NCBI GenBank assembly: GCA_021792365.1
Contig: JAJYUT010000003.1
Location: 620,001-684,000 of the forward strand
DNA length: 64,000 bases
Source: Pseudomonadota bacterium
GTDB lineage: Bacteria; Pseudomonadota; Alphaproteobacteria; Dongiales; Dongiaceae
Direction: 5' to 3'
Positions 47,238 to 56,491 of the stretch are shown here, in pieces (position 1 is the first letter of the stretch; the number at the start of each line of letters is the position of its first letter). The position numbers were made by a program, and so were the translations under genes. The notes beneath the pieces are model-generated. The model was given only the letters and a program-made list of their open reading frames with translations. It did no database searches and was not told the DNA's origin.

Positions 47238-48674
47238 TTACCGAGGCCCAAGCGGTCGCGCGGGTTTGGGGTCGATGGGAACCACGTCGCGCATGCCGAG
47301 GATCTCCTCCAGCGCGGCGCCGGCGCTGAGCACCTCCGCGTCGCCGCGCGGCAGGCCGACGAGCTGGAGGCCGACCGGCCTTCCGTCTTCGGCGAAGCCG
47401 GCGGGCATGGCGAGCGCCGGACAGGCGCACAAGGTGATGCAGGCGGGCAAGGTGAGCCAGCCGATATAGTTCTCGAACGCATGACCGTCGACCTCGCGCA
47501 CCCAGCGCTCCTCGATCGGGCCGGGCGCGCAGCACACCGCCGGGGTTAGCAGGAACTCGTAGCGCTGCAGGAACGTCACCATCTCGCCATAGAGGCGCGA
47601 ACGGTGCAGCATCGCATTGCCGATGCGCTCGACGGTCAGCGCCAGGCCCTGCTCGATGTTCCAGATCACGTCGGATTTCAGCTTGGCACGGTGATGGGCC
47701 AGCAGCGTGCGCATGGTGGTGGCGTAGCCGAGGGCGCGCAGAACGTGGAACGTCTCCGCCGCCCCGGAGAAATCGGGGCTCGCCTCGACGATGTCGATGC
47801 CCGCATCCGCGAACCGATCCGCGGCGGCGCGCAGGACGGCGCGGGTCGAGCGGTCGACCGGCGTGACGCCGCCGAGATCCATGGCGAGGGCGATGCGCCG
47901 AGGCTTCTCCCGGCGCTGCGCGGCGGCGAGGAACGGCTCGGGCGGCGGGGGCAGCGCGACCGGGTCCGCGGCGTGCCAGCCGCTCATCGCATCCAGGAGC
48001 AGCGCAACGTCGAGCACGTTGCGCGCCATCGGACCTTCGACCGCGAGGTCGTTGAAGCGCTGCTCCGCCGGACCGTTGGCGACGCGGCCGGGACTGGGGC
48101 GAAACCCCACCACCGAGCAGAAGCTGGCGGGCGTGCGGAGCGAGCCGCCGAGATCGGAGCCGCTGGCCAGCGCCACGATGCCGGTGGCGAGTGCCGCCGC
48201 CGACCCGCCCGAGGAGCCGCCGGCATTCAGGGCGGGGTTCCAGGGATTGCGCGTCTCGCCGAACACCGGATTGAAGGTGTTGGCGCCGGCACCGAATTCC
48301 GGCGTGTTGGTCTTGCCGACGACGATGCCGCCGTTGGATTCGATGTTCTGCACCATGACGTCCGATACGTTCGGGACATTGTCCGCGAAGATCGGCGAGC
48401 CGTAGGTCGTGCGCACGCCGGCGACATCGTTGAGATCCTTGATTCCGACCGGCAGGCCGGCCAGCAGACCGCGTTCCTGCACGGGGAGCGCCATCAGGCG
48501 GCGGGCGTGATCGCGGGCACGGTCGTAGCATGGCGTGACCAGCGCATTGACGGCGCCGTTGACCTCGACGGCGCGGCGCTCCACCTCATGGATGAGGTCA
48601 AGCGGCGTGAGCGCGCCGGTCTTCAGGCGGCGGACGGCTTCGGCCGCACTCAGGCGATAGAGATCGTCGGACAT
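47238..48674 (-). CDS. Amidase signature family enzyme
   Basis: This 478-residue amide hydrolase has the Ser-cisSer-Lys triad: Lys79 (GLPVGIKDLND), Ser155 (GGSSGGSAAALA) and the nucleophile Ser178 (GSDLGGSLRTPA). It resembles stand-alone amidases more than GatA, because it has no gatB/gatC neighbours and lacks the GatA C-terminal motifs. The substrate is unknown. It converges with the sensor kinase. Confidence 0.9.
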   Translation of the reverse strand: MSDDLYRLSAAEAVRRLKTGALTPLDLIHEVERRAVEVNGAVNALVTPCYDRARDHARRLMALPVQERGLLAGLPVGIKDLNDVAGVRTTYGSPIFADNVPNVSDVMVQNIESNGGIVVGKTNTPEFGAGANTFNPVFGETRNPWNPALNAGGSSGGSAAALATGIVALASGSDLGGSLRTPASFCSVVGFRPSPGRVANGPAEQRFNDLAVEGPMARNVLDVALLLDAMSGWHAADPVALPPPPEPFLAAAQRREKPRRIALAMDLGGVTPVDRSTRAVLRAAADRFADAGIDIVEASPDFSGAAETFHVLRALGYATTMRTLLAHHRAKLKSDVIWNIEQGLALTVERIGNAMLHRSRLYGEMVTFLQRYEFLLTPAVCCAPGPIEERWVREVDGHAFENYIGWLTLPACITLCACPALAMPAGFAEDGRPVGLQLVGLPRGDAEVLSAGAALEEILGMRDVVPIDPKPARPLGPR

Positions 48675-48772
48675 CAGGCCCTCTGCTTTGCGGCAGGACG
48701 TTACGAGATCGGATCAAATCCTGCAATTGCGGCACAGATGCCTACACCGCGCGGTAGCGCCGGACGGCGGGA

Positions 48773-49228
48773 TCAACGCGGCCCGATGCCGGTCATGATC
48801 ATGGAGATGCGCGCGTTGTCCTCGGAGAGCGGGAGCAGGAGGATCTCGTATCGCAACTGCCTGTCGTCGACCCAGGCGTCGCGCAGCATGCAAATCGGCC
48901 TGCGGTCCGCGATCAGCCCGTCATAGGTGTCCTGGATGAGTTTGCGCTGGTTGACGTGCGGCCAGTCATCCACCCACATGCCGGTCGATTCGAATCCGAC
49001 CAGTTGCAACCACCAGGACCCAACCAATCGCAAGCGATAGCGGCGCGGATTCTCGTGCACCTCGGTGAGGGCGATCCGCTCCAGCATGAAAGCCAGGTCG
49101 AGCGGGTCCACATCCGCGCGCCGCGGGAAGTCCCGCTCGCCGCGCTTGCGGCGCCAGTAGTCCAGCAGCCGCAGCAGATCGGGATGCCGCAGGTTGGCCT
49201 CACCGTCGCCCAGGGGCTTGCCGGTCAT
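48773..49228 (-). CDS. PAS_5 domain protein
   Basis: This 151-residue single-domain protein of the alphaproteobacterial PAS_5 family begins with a helix (HPDLLRLLDYWRRKRGERDF) and contains RRADVDPLDLAFML, YRLRLVGSWW and the late YEILLLPLSED. It has no output domain. Such proteins often occur in many copies in Rhodospirillales genomes and are presumed regulatory. Confidence 0.8.
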   Translation of the reverse strand: MTGKPLGDGEANLRHPDLLRLLDYWRRKRGERDFPRRADVDPLDLAFMLERIALTEVHENPRRYRLRLVGSWWLQLVGFESTGMWVDDWPHVNQRKLIQDTYDGLIADRRPICMLRDAWVDDRQLRYEILLLPLSEDNARISMIMTGIGPR

Positions 49229-49513
49229 CGGCTATTGCCTGGCGACGGGCCCACGGCGGCGCATGGGCAGCCTGCCGTCCCGACCAGACGACGTGGAATG
49301 TCGGACATCAAGTCCCCCTATCCCCGGAGGTGACGTTAAGCGATCCTGTCCACGGGCGCAATCGCGCCAGGCCTCCGGGCCCGGAGCCATGAGCCCGGCG
49401 CGCGCAATGTGTGCGCCGCGCGCAGGGAGCCTGTGCAGGGCGCATCTGGCATGCGCGCAATCCGGGGTTTAGGATGCGCGCGCATCCAACTCCGCCCAAG
49501 CAACATCCCGTCC

Positions 49514-50710
49514 ATGTCCTCCCGCTTCGTCGCGTCCTCGTCGGCCCTGCTGGTTCCGGGGCCGGGTGCATTTGCGGCGATCTATGCGCTGGATTCCGCG
49601 GCCCGCGCGGTGACGGCCACGGTCGTTCCGCTGCATGCCTATACCCTCTACAAGGCGATTGCAGCGGAGAACGCGGATTCCTATGTCGGCACCACCTATT
49701 CCGTGGTGGCGATGGTCACCTTCTTCGGCACGTTCCTGACGCCCTTCATCATTCATCGCCTGGGCCGAAACGCGACGTTCGTGGCCGGCATCCTGGCCTG
49801 CATGATCGGCATGGCGGGGCTGGCGACCTCCACCATTCCGGGTCTAGGCCTCGGCATGCTGGGGCGCGCGCTGAGCGGCGTCATCGGCACGGTGTGCCTC
49901 ATCCTGCTGATCGTGAATTTCGTCCCGCGGCAGAACCTGGTCCGGTCGGAGACGCTGCGCCTGTTCGCGAGCTGCCTGGCCTGGGGACTCGGCCCGGTGG
50001 TCGGCGTGATGCTTTATCAGCACTTCGGCATTGTCGCACCGGCGGCAGTCTCGATCGCGATCCATCTCGGCCTTATCCTCTATTTCAGGCGCCTGCGGCT
50101 GGTCGAGCCCAGCCGCGAGATCGTGCCGCCCCCCAAGCCGCTGGCCATGATCTGGCGCTTCTTCTCGCAGAAGCGTCTGCGCCTGTCCTGGCTGATCGTG
50201 TTCGGGCGATCGGCCTGGTGGTCGATGTTCTTCACCTATCCCGCGCTCTACCTGCAGGATCAGGGCATCGACGAGAGCTGGGCCGGCTGGCTGGTCGGCG
50301 CGGCCAACCTCCTGCTCGCGCTTTCGCCGCTGGTCCGGATCGTGGCGCAGAAGCTCGGCATCCGCCGGCCGATCGTGGGCGCCTTCTGGCTTAGCGGCGC
50401 GCTCACCATCGGCGTCGTGCTGCTGTACGACCACCCGCTCGCCTTCTGCCTGGTGCTGCTGCTGGCGGCGACCTTCATCGTCGCGCTCGATTCCCTGGGC
50501 AACATCCCCTTCATGCGCTTCGCCCGACCGCGCGAGCTGCCGCAACTGGCGACCGTGTTCCGCACCTATGTCGACACGGCGGAGTTCATTCCCTCCGCGA
50601 TCTATGCCGTGTTGCTGACCATGTTTGATTTCCGGGCGGTCTTCATCGTTGCCGGATCGCTGGCGGTGGCGGTCGGAATCGCGGCGACCTGGCTGCCGAA
50701 GCGGCTATAA
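49514..50710 (+). CDS. MFS transporter
   Basis: This 398-residue major-facilitator protein has about 12 hydrophobic segments. A loop motif IIHRLGRNATFVAG follows helix 2 (the GxxxDrxGrr position, here changed), and a central cytoplasmic loop (RLRLVEPSREIVPPPKP) separates the halves. The ATG at 49514 (MSSRFVASSSALLV) is chosen because the upstream frame from 49409 is Arg/Cys-rich and not membrane-like. The substrate is unknown. Confidence 0.85.
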   Translation: MSSRFVASSSALLVPGPGAFAAIYALDSAARAVTATVVPLHAYTLYKAIAAENADSYVGTTYSVVAMVTFFGTFLTPFIIHRLGRNATFVAGILACMIGMAGLATSTIPGLGLGMLGRALSGVIGTVCLILLIVNFVPRQNLVRSETLRLFASCLAWGLGPVVGVMLYQHFGIVAPAAVSIAIHLGLILYFRRLRLVEPSREIVPPPKPLAMIWRFFSQKRLRLSWLIVFGRSAWWSMFFTYPALYLQDQGIDESWAGWLVGAANLLLALSPLVRIVAQKLGIRRPIVGAFWLSGALTIGVVLLYDHPLAFCLVLLLAATFIVALDSLGNIPFMRFARPRELPQLATVFRTYVDTAEFIPSAIYAVLLTMFDFRAVFIVAGSLAVAVGIAATWLPKRL

Positions 50711-50770
50711 TGTCCACTTCGGCATCGGCGTTCATGCTTGGTTAACCATCTTCGCAGAGGCTGATGGATT

Positions 50771-51244
50771 ATGACCGTGCCGGCACCCGCCAATTCGAAC
50801 AAGCCCGACTCCCAGGAGACGGAGGGCGCAAGCCGCACCTCGGCCGCCCTGGCGCGGGCGGAGGCAGCCGTCGCGGACCTGGCAAAGAACTATGCGAGCT
50901 GGGCGCTGGCCGATGTTGCGAAGGCGCGCGCGGCGCTCGCCGCCGCAGGCGAAGATCCGGCGCACCGCGCCCAGCACATCGAGGCGGTGTTCCGCGTCGG
51001 GCACGACTTCAAGGGTCAGGGCGCCTCGTTCGGCTATCCGCTCATCACCCGGATCGGTCATTCGCTCTGCACGCTGACGCGCGACCACGCGCTCGACTAT
51101 CACGACCGGCATCTCGAACTCGCCAAGTCGCACGTCGATGCCATCGACCTGGTGCTGAGCAAGGGCATCAAGGGCGACGGCGGCCAGGTGGGCGCGGCGC
51201 TGGTCGCCAAGCTGGAACAGCGCGTCGCGGAACTCGTCGGCTGA
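50771..51244 (+). CDS. Hpt-like phosphotransfer domain protein
   Basis: This 157-residue helical protein carries VGHDFKGQGASFGYPLITRIG, the form of the Hpt motif with the phospho-accepting His. The N-terminal 40 residues are Ala/Glu-rich and disordered-looking. Two histidine kinases lie within 7 kb on either side, so it may relay from one of them, but no receiver protein is encoded here. Confidence 0.75.
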   Translation: MTVPAPANSNKPDSQETEGASRTSAALARAEAAVADLAKNYASWALADVAKARAALAAAGEDPAHRAQHIEAVFRVGHDFKGQGASFGYPLITRIGHSLCTLTRDHALDYHDRHLELAKSHVDAIDLVLSKGIKGDGGQVGAALVAKLEQRVAELVG

Positions 51245-51319
51245 CGGCATCTGCGCATTGACGCGGCGGCGCCGAGGCAGTCAACTCCGGTCAGCGCGAA
51301 CTTCCATTGGACAAGCAGG

Positions 51320-51748
51320 ATGGCAACTCTCTACGTGGCGAGCAGCAAGGGGCTGGCCAATTGGGGCAGCGATCACGGCCTCACCAAACATCTCTACAAG
51401 GTGGGCCTGACGGAGGACGCGGCCGAAGCCGCGATCGAGGAACTGAACGCGACGCAGCACGCCGGCCACAGCGACTGGAAGCTTTCGAAGAAGGTGGAGA
51501 ATGTCGCGGTCGACGAGGCGACGATCTACGCCCGGCTTACGGCGAAGGAGAAGCTGGTCGATCCCAACTATTACCCCGGGATCAAGAAAGCGCCGGGTAT
51601 CGTGAAAGTGAAGCTCGCCAATGTGGAAAGCCAGCTGCTGGTGCAGCAGACCCTGCGCGGCGAGGCTCCGCACGTGGTCAAGGTGAAGGCGGCGGACATC
51701 TACGCCTACCTCGCCAATCTCGCGGCGCAGGGGGTGGGGCAGTGGTAG
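51320..51748 (+). CDS. Conserved hypothetical protein
   Basis: This 142-residue protein begins MATLYVASSKGLANWGSDHG, then has LTKHLYKVGLTEDAAEAAIE and two lysine-rich strands (PGIVKVKLANVESQLLVQQ). The KHLYKVGLT segment vaguely recalls the GIY-YIG/T5orf172 fold, but the catalytic residues are not convincing. I do not assign a function. It converges with the GST gene (28-bp gap). Confidence 0.6.
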   Translation: MATLYVASSKGLANWGSDHGLTKHLYKVGLTEDAAEAAIEELNATQHAGHSDWKLSKKVENVAVDEATIYARLTAKEKLVDPNYYPGIKKAPGIVKVKLANVESQLLVQQTLRGEAPHVVKVKAADIYAYLANLAAQGVGQW

Positions 51749-51775
51749 GAGCGGCCGCTCCTGTTGCCATCCGCC

Positions 51776-52741
51776 TTATTCCACCGGTGCGTCGAAATGC
51801 ACGATCGGCCCTTTCGGCACGATGCCGGTCGGGTTGATCCAGCGGTGGCTCTGGAAATAGTGGCCCTTGATGTGGTCGAAGTCCACCGTGGGGCGCACGG
51901 CGGGATGTTGGTAGAGCCGGCGCGTATAGGCCCAGAGCGCGGAATAATCCACCAGGCGCTTGAGGTTGCACTTGAAGTGGGTGTGATAGACCGGGTCAAA
52001 GCGCAGCAAGGTGGTGAAGAGGCGCCAATCCGCCTCGGTCAGGCGCTCGCCGCACAGATAGCGTGAGCGCGACAATCTCCGCTCCAGCCAGTCGAGCGTC
52101 TCAAACAGCGGCACCACGGCCTCGTCATAGGCCTCCTGTGCGCCGGCGAAGCCGGCCTTGTAGACGCCGTTGTTGAGCGTGTCGTACACGCGCTTGTTGA
52201 TGGCATCGATCTCTTCGCGCAGCTCCGCCGGATAGTAGTCGCCGGGCGCTGCGCCGATGCCATCAAAGGCGCTGTTGAACATGCGGATGATGTCGGCGGA
52301 CTCGTTGTTCACGATGCGTCGGGTTTCCTTGTCCCACAGCACGGGAACGATCGCGCGGCCGTTGAACTTCGGCTCGCTCTTCACATATATCTGGTGCAGG
52401 CGGCGCGCGCCGTTGATTTCGTCCGGAATCACGCCGGGCGCGGTCTCGAAGGTCCAGCCGTTCTCCAGCATCAGCCAATGGGTGACGGAGAGGCCGATCA
52501 TGCCCTGCAGGCCCTTGAGCTCGCGGAAGATGGCGGCGCGATGGGCCCAGGGACAGGCGCGCGCGATATATAGGTGATAGCGCCCCGCCTCCGCCTTGAA
52601 GCCGCCGCGACCGGTCGGGCCCGGGCTGCCATCCGGTGTGATCCAGTTGCGCAGCGTGGAATCCGGCCGCTGCACCCGGCCGCGGGAATCCGCCCAACTG
52701 CCAGCCTCCGGCTGCCATACGCCATCCACCAGCAGACCCAT
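51776..52741 (-). CDS. yqjG: Xi-class glutathione S-transferase (glutathionyl-hydroquinone reductase)
   Basis: This 321-residue enzyme reduces glutathionyl-hydroquinones using the active-site Cys63 in ARACPWAHRAAI. Other landmarks are SVTHWLMLENGWTF, PVLWDKETRRIVNNES and the C-terminal Tyr-rich helix region (FDPVYHTHFKCNLKRL). The ATG at 52741 (MGLLVDGVWQ) is the family start; the frame runs 9 codons further. Confidence 0.94.
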   Translation of the reverse strand: MGLLVDGVWQPEAGSWADSRGRVQRPDSTLRNWITPDGSPGPTGRGGFKAEAGRYHLYIARACPWAHRAAIFRELKGLQGMIGLSVTHWLMLENGWTFETAPGVIPDEINGARRLHQIYVKSEPKFNGRAIVPVLWDKETRRIVNNESADIIRMFNSAFDGIGAAPGDYYPAELREEIDAINKRVYDTLNNGVYKAGFAGAQEAYDEAVVPLFETLDWLERRLSRSRYLCGERLTEADWRLFTTLLRFDPVYHTHFKCNLKRLVDYSALWAYTRRLYQHPAVRPTVDFDHIKGHYFQSHRWINPTGIVPKGPIVHFDAPVE

Positions 52742-52892
52742 GCGATCCTCCAGACACCAGCGCGCCATTCATTCTGGGTCAACTGGCGCGCGCAGCCAGT
52801 ACCAGAATCGGAAACAGTCGGATGCGCAAAATCATACCCGCGACCGGGGGGCGACAATGGGGAGGACAGCACAGGTAGCGGGCGGGCCGGGG

Positions 52893-54509
52893 TCAGTCGG
52901 CAGCGCTGGGCGTGGTGTTCACGATCCGGTCGGCGGGCAAGGTGATGCGGGCGATTGTGCCCCTGCCGACCGCGCTCTCCAGGACCAGCGTCCCGCCGTG
53001 CAGCTCGCAGATGCTCTTGGTGATCGCCAGGCCCAGACCGGCGCCTTCATGCTTGCGCGCGAGCCAGTTCTCCACCTGCACGAAGGGCTTGGTCACGTGC
53101 TCCAGGTCCTCTGCGGCGATGCCGATGCCGGTGTCGGAGACCGTCAGGACCATGCCCGCATCGGACCGGCGCGTCGCGACCTCGACCGAGCCGCCGGCGG
53201 GCGTGAACTTGATCGCGTTGGTAAGGAGGTTGAGCACGGCCTGCTTGAGGCGGCGCGCGTCGGCCCGCAGCAGCGGCGAATCGGGGTCTCCTGCCTGCGC
53301 GAGCGCCACGCCCTTGGCGGCGGACTTCGAGCGCAGCAAAGAGACGCTGCTCGCCGCGATCTTGTCGATCTGCACCAGGGATTCGTCGAGCCTCATCTCT
53401 CCCGAATCGATCAGGCTGAGGTCCAGCAGCTCATTGATGATCGAGAGGAGAAACGTGCCGCTGCCATGGATGTCGCTGGCATAGTCGCGGTACGCGGCCG
53501 TGCCGATCGGCCCCAGCATCTCGCGCTTCATCACCTCGGAAAAGCCTATAATGGCATTGAGGGGCGTACGCAGCTCATGGCTCATCGTGGCGAGAAACTG
53601 CGTCTTGGCGCGGTTCGCCAGATCGGCGCGCAGCGAAGCGGCGCTCAGGTCCAGCTCTCGCTGCCGCTGCTCGGTGATGTCCTGGATGATGCCGAAGGCG
53701 GATACGCGGCGGCCCGAGTCGTCGTACTCATTGTGCACATGCTCGAGGACCCAGCGCACGCAGCCGTCCGGCCGGACAATGCGGTAGGTGAGCGAGAGCT
53801 GGGTTTGCCGGCTCGCGATCCCGTTCGTCAGCGCCGCGTGCACGGGCCCACGATCGTCCGGATACACCAGGCGTTCCAAGTACTGTGCGTTGCTGAGCTG
53901 CAGCGCGTCCGCTGAAAGCCCGAACATCTCCTCGGCGGTGTTCGAATAGATGAGGCGGTGATTGCCCCACGCGCCATCCGGGCTGAGCGATATGCTCCAG
54001 TGGACCAGCTTGGCGATGCGCTCTGCCTGCCGGTAGCGCGCTTCGCTTTCCAGCAGCGCCCGCTCGAGCGCCTTCTCTTCCTCGATGTCGATCATCAAGC
54101 CGCGGACCACTTCGCGCCCGTCGGTGGCCGTCACGAAGGAGATGATGTCGCGGAACGAGATCTGCTGGCCGGACGCGGTGATGAGCCGGTATTCGAGATT
54201 GTGATCGAGCCGCCTTTGCCGGTGCCAATCGTAGCGCTCGATTGCCGCGTCGCGATCATCGGGATGCAACGCCCTGTGCCATTGACTCGGCGCGACCCAT
54301 TCCTCCACGCTGTATCCGGTCAGGGTTTCGATCTGCGGGCCCACATAGGTGATCCGGTCGGTCTCGGGATCGGCCTCCCAAGGCACCGCGCGGAGGCTCT
54401 CCGCGATCGCCTGGTAGCGTTCCGCGGTCAGGCGTGGGTCCGGCGCGGCCGTACGCGCATTCGCGGGCGGCTTGGCACGTGCACTACCCAATTTGGACCG
54501 GCGTTGCAT
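52893..54509 (-). CDS. PAS-PAS sensor histidine kinase (cytoplasmic)
   Basis: This 538-residue protein has no transmembrane helix. Two PAS/PAC domains occupy about residues 30-150 and 160-290 (EYRLITASGQQISFRDI, TYRIVRPDGCVRWVLEHV). The HisKA domain follows with His311 (MSHELRTPLNAIIGFSE), then HATPase motifs NLLTNAIKFTPAGG, DTGIGIAAED and GAGLGLAITK. It lies downstream of the LysR gene on the same strand. No response regulator is nearby. Confidence 0.93.
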   Translation of the reverse strand: MQRRSKLGSARAKPPANARTAAPDPRLTAERYQAIAESLRAVPWEADPETDRITYVGPQIETLTGYSVEEWVAPSQWHRALHPDDRDAAIERYDWHRQRRLDHNLEYRLITASGQQISFRDIISFVTATDGREVVRGLMIDIEEEKALERALLESEARYRQAERIAKLVHWSISLSPDGAWGNHRLIYSNTAEEMFGLSADALQLSNAQYLERLVYPDDRGPVHAALTNGIASRQTQLSLTYRIVRPDGCVRWVLEHVHNEYDDSGRRVSAFGIIQDITEQRQRELDLSAASLRADLANRAKTQFLATMSHELRTPLNAIIGFSEVMKREMLGPIGTAAYRDYASDIHGSGTFLLSIINELLDLSLIDSGEMRLDESLVQIDKIAASSVSLLRSKSAAKGVALAQAGDPDSPLLRADARRLKQAVLNLLTNAIKFTPAGGSVEVATRRSDAGMVLTVSDTGIGIAAEDLEHVTKPFVQVENWLARKHEGAGLGLAITKSICELHGGTLVLESAVGRGTIARITLPADRIVNTTPSAAD

Positions 54510-54637
54510 CGCGACCTGTTGCTGATTTCCGCCGTCTGGCAGGTGGTCGGTAGTCTAGGCTGTGGTGGTGTATGAAATATCAACGCCGGCTGGGGAACCG
54601 GCCACGATGGCATAGACCGAAGGGCGTAGGCCGGTAC

Positions 54638-55555
54638 TCAGCTCGCCGCCTTGAGCCCGCCCTTGGGCGCGCCGGACAGCGCCGGCCATTGGTGCTTGCC
54701 GACTGCCTTGACGAAGGCGGCGACCGCCGGGGAGAAACGCCGGCCGGCGACCGTGACGATGTGGATCGTGCGCGTCACGTCCGGCTCGACCACAGGGCGC
54801 GTGACGAGGCCGGCGATGACCGGCGTGTATTCCGGAATGAAGCAGACGCCCATGCCGGCCACCACCATGGACTGGATCCAGTCCTCGCGCTCCGACCGGT
54901 AGACGTCCTGGAGCTGGATCCTGCGCTCCGCGAGGAGACCGTCGAGATAGCCTATGTATTCGCAATTGGCGCGGGTCAGATAGGCCTCGCCAGCAATATC
55001 GGCCATCGGCACTGCCGCCATCCGCTCGAAGCGGTGGCCGGGCGCACAGGCGATGGTGAAGCGCTCCTCGTAAAGGGGCTGCAGATCGAGCCGCGCATGC
55101 GTTTCAGCCGGCCGGGTCATGATCGCAACGTCGAGCTCGCCCGCCATCAACGACTCCGCCAGGCGTTCCGGCACCGATTCCATCAGCGAGACCTCGATGC
55201 CCGGATGGTCGCGCCCGAAACGTGCCAGGAAGCCGATGAAGCGCATCGGGCCGATCGTGCACATGACGCCGAGCTTCAGCGGCGCGTCCTTCAATTGCAG
55301 GAAGCTCTTGGCCGTGGACTTGGCCTGCGCGCTCTGCGCCAGGATAGCCTCGAGCTGCGGGCGCACCAGATGCCCCAGATCCGTCATGTGGGTGTATTTG
55401 CGCTCGCGCCGGAACAGCAGGCCGCCCAGCTCCTCCTCCAGCTTCTGGATGGCGCGGGTGAGCGCGGGCTGGGTCACGTTGCACATCTCGGCCGCGCGCG
55501 TGAAATTGAGGCAGTCGGCGACGGCAAGAAAATAGCGGATCTGGTGCATTTCCAT
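54638..55555 (-). CDS. LysR-family transcriptional regulator
   Basis: This 305-residue regulator has the N-terminal winged HTH (IRYFLAVADCLNFTRAAEMC, TQPALTRAIQKLEEELGGLL) and a periplasmic-binding-like effector domain (KLGVMCTIGPMRFIGFLARF). No Cys pair of the OxyR type is obvious. It is divergent from a small ORF at 55715 with 160 bp between, where a T-N11-A type site could lie. The target is unknown. Confidence 0.93.
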   Translation of the reverse strand: MEMHQIRYFLAVADCLNFTRAAEMCNVTQPALTRAIQKLEEELGGLLFRRERKYTHMTDLGHLVRPQLEAILAQSAQAKSTAKSFLQLKDAPLKLGVMCTIGPMRFIGFLARFGRDHPGIEVSLMESVPERLAESLMAGELDVAIMTRPAETHARLDLQPLYEERFTIACAPGHRFERMAAVPMADIAGEAYLTRANCEYIGYLDGLLAERRIQLQDVYRSEREDWIQSMVVAGMGVCFIPEYTPVIAGLVTRPVVEPDVTRTIHIVTVAGRRFSPAVAAFVKAVGKHQWPALSGAPKGGLKAAS

Positions 55556-55714
55556 GAGATGGCGCCCCTCGGTTCTCCCCGCCCGGAACCATAACCCAAG
55601 GGCATGGCCGGGCGCGATGCCAAGGCAGCATGGAAATCATAGGACGATGACATTTTCCCCGGCGACAGGCCGGGCGCAGAGTGACCAGCACGGAGCCCCC
55701 GACACAAGGAGACC

Positions 55715-55906
55715 ATGCTGGACAGCGAAACCCGGGCACCAGCCACCCTTCACAAGCCGCTCGGCGTCACGCCGAAGCTCAAAGCCGATTGGGAGTTCGT
55801 GCCGGAGCTGAGGGAGTTTGGCCGCACCATGCGCAAATGGCGCGAGCGTAGCTACGATGCGCTGGGCGGGCGCTCCCCGGTGGGTATCGCGAAGACGTAT
55901 CTCTGA
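55715..55906 (+). CDS. Small hypothetical protein (63 aa)
   Basis: The ATG at 55715 has AAGGAGACC directly upstream. The product (MLDSETRAPATLHKPLGVTP, WEFVPELREFGRTMRKWRER) is basic and mostly helical. No family is recognised. Its position divergent from the LysR gene suggests it may be that regulator's target. Confidence 0.55.
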   Translation: MLDSETRAPATLHKPLGVTPKLKADWEFVPELREFGRTMRKWRERSYDALGGRSPVGIAKTYL

Positions 55907-55953
55907 TCCACCCGGGCGGCCCCGCATCATCGCAGCCTGCGGAGCTGCCCTGG

Positions 55954-55993
55954 CCGGCGCGTTCTCCCGATCTCCATCGGGAGGGCGCGCCGG
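55954..55993. repeat. Long GC-rich hairpin
   Basis: CCGGCGCG (55954-55961) pairs with CGCGCCGG (55986-55993), and CTCCCGAT (55964-55971) pairs with ATCGGGAG (55976-55983). Two TT/GG positions between them could form G-U pairs, and the loop is 4 nt. It lies about 50 nt after the small ORF and may be its terminator, although no T-run follows. Confidence 0.6.
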
Positions 55994-56067
55994 GCGTCTC
56001 CTCAATCGGGAGCAAAAGGCGTAGACGGTGTCGCGATCAGCGGCCGCGACGTACAACCAGGGCATCA

Positions 56068-56211
56068 ATGCTGCGCGCCAACACCGCGAAGCAGGGCTGG
56101 ACCAACATCGCAACACTCCAGAACGCCGATGCGTGGGCCGTGTATTGTCGCATTGCCGACGGCAGCATCCTGGCACCGCCGGCCGCCGATCTCGGCGACC
56201 TCATCGGCTAA
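56068..56211 (+). CDS. Possible small protein (47 aa)
   Basis: The frame reads MLRANTAKQGWTNIATLQNA, then DAWAVYCRIADGSIL and a short hydrophobic end. It looks protein-like, but there is no clear Shine-Dalgarno and no family match. The rest of the 585-bp gap (55907-56491) shows only the hairpin at 55954. Confidence 0.3.
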   Translation: MLRANTAKQGWTNIATLQNADAWAVYCRIADGSILAPPAADLGDLIG

Positions 56212-56491
56212 GGCGATTGCCGCATGCCGGTTTGAAGCCTGGCCCCCGACATCCCTGGTCGGGGGTCATGCGCTTTGTCGGCCGGCAATCCGACCTCTTT
56301 CAATTCATGGTTAGCCATTCATTAAAGCTTTTCGGATTTGATCCAAAGCGATAGGCGTGGCGAGAGCCGCAGCTTCGGGGTCTTGCCGCGCCGCCCGAGG
56401 CGTCGCTACCATTGATTGCCGCCCCCCTGGCCGCGACTCGGACGAATCAGTTATGATTCAAGCCCATCCGGGGGTGGTCGAGGAGCCAGAC

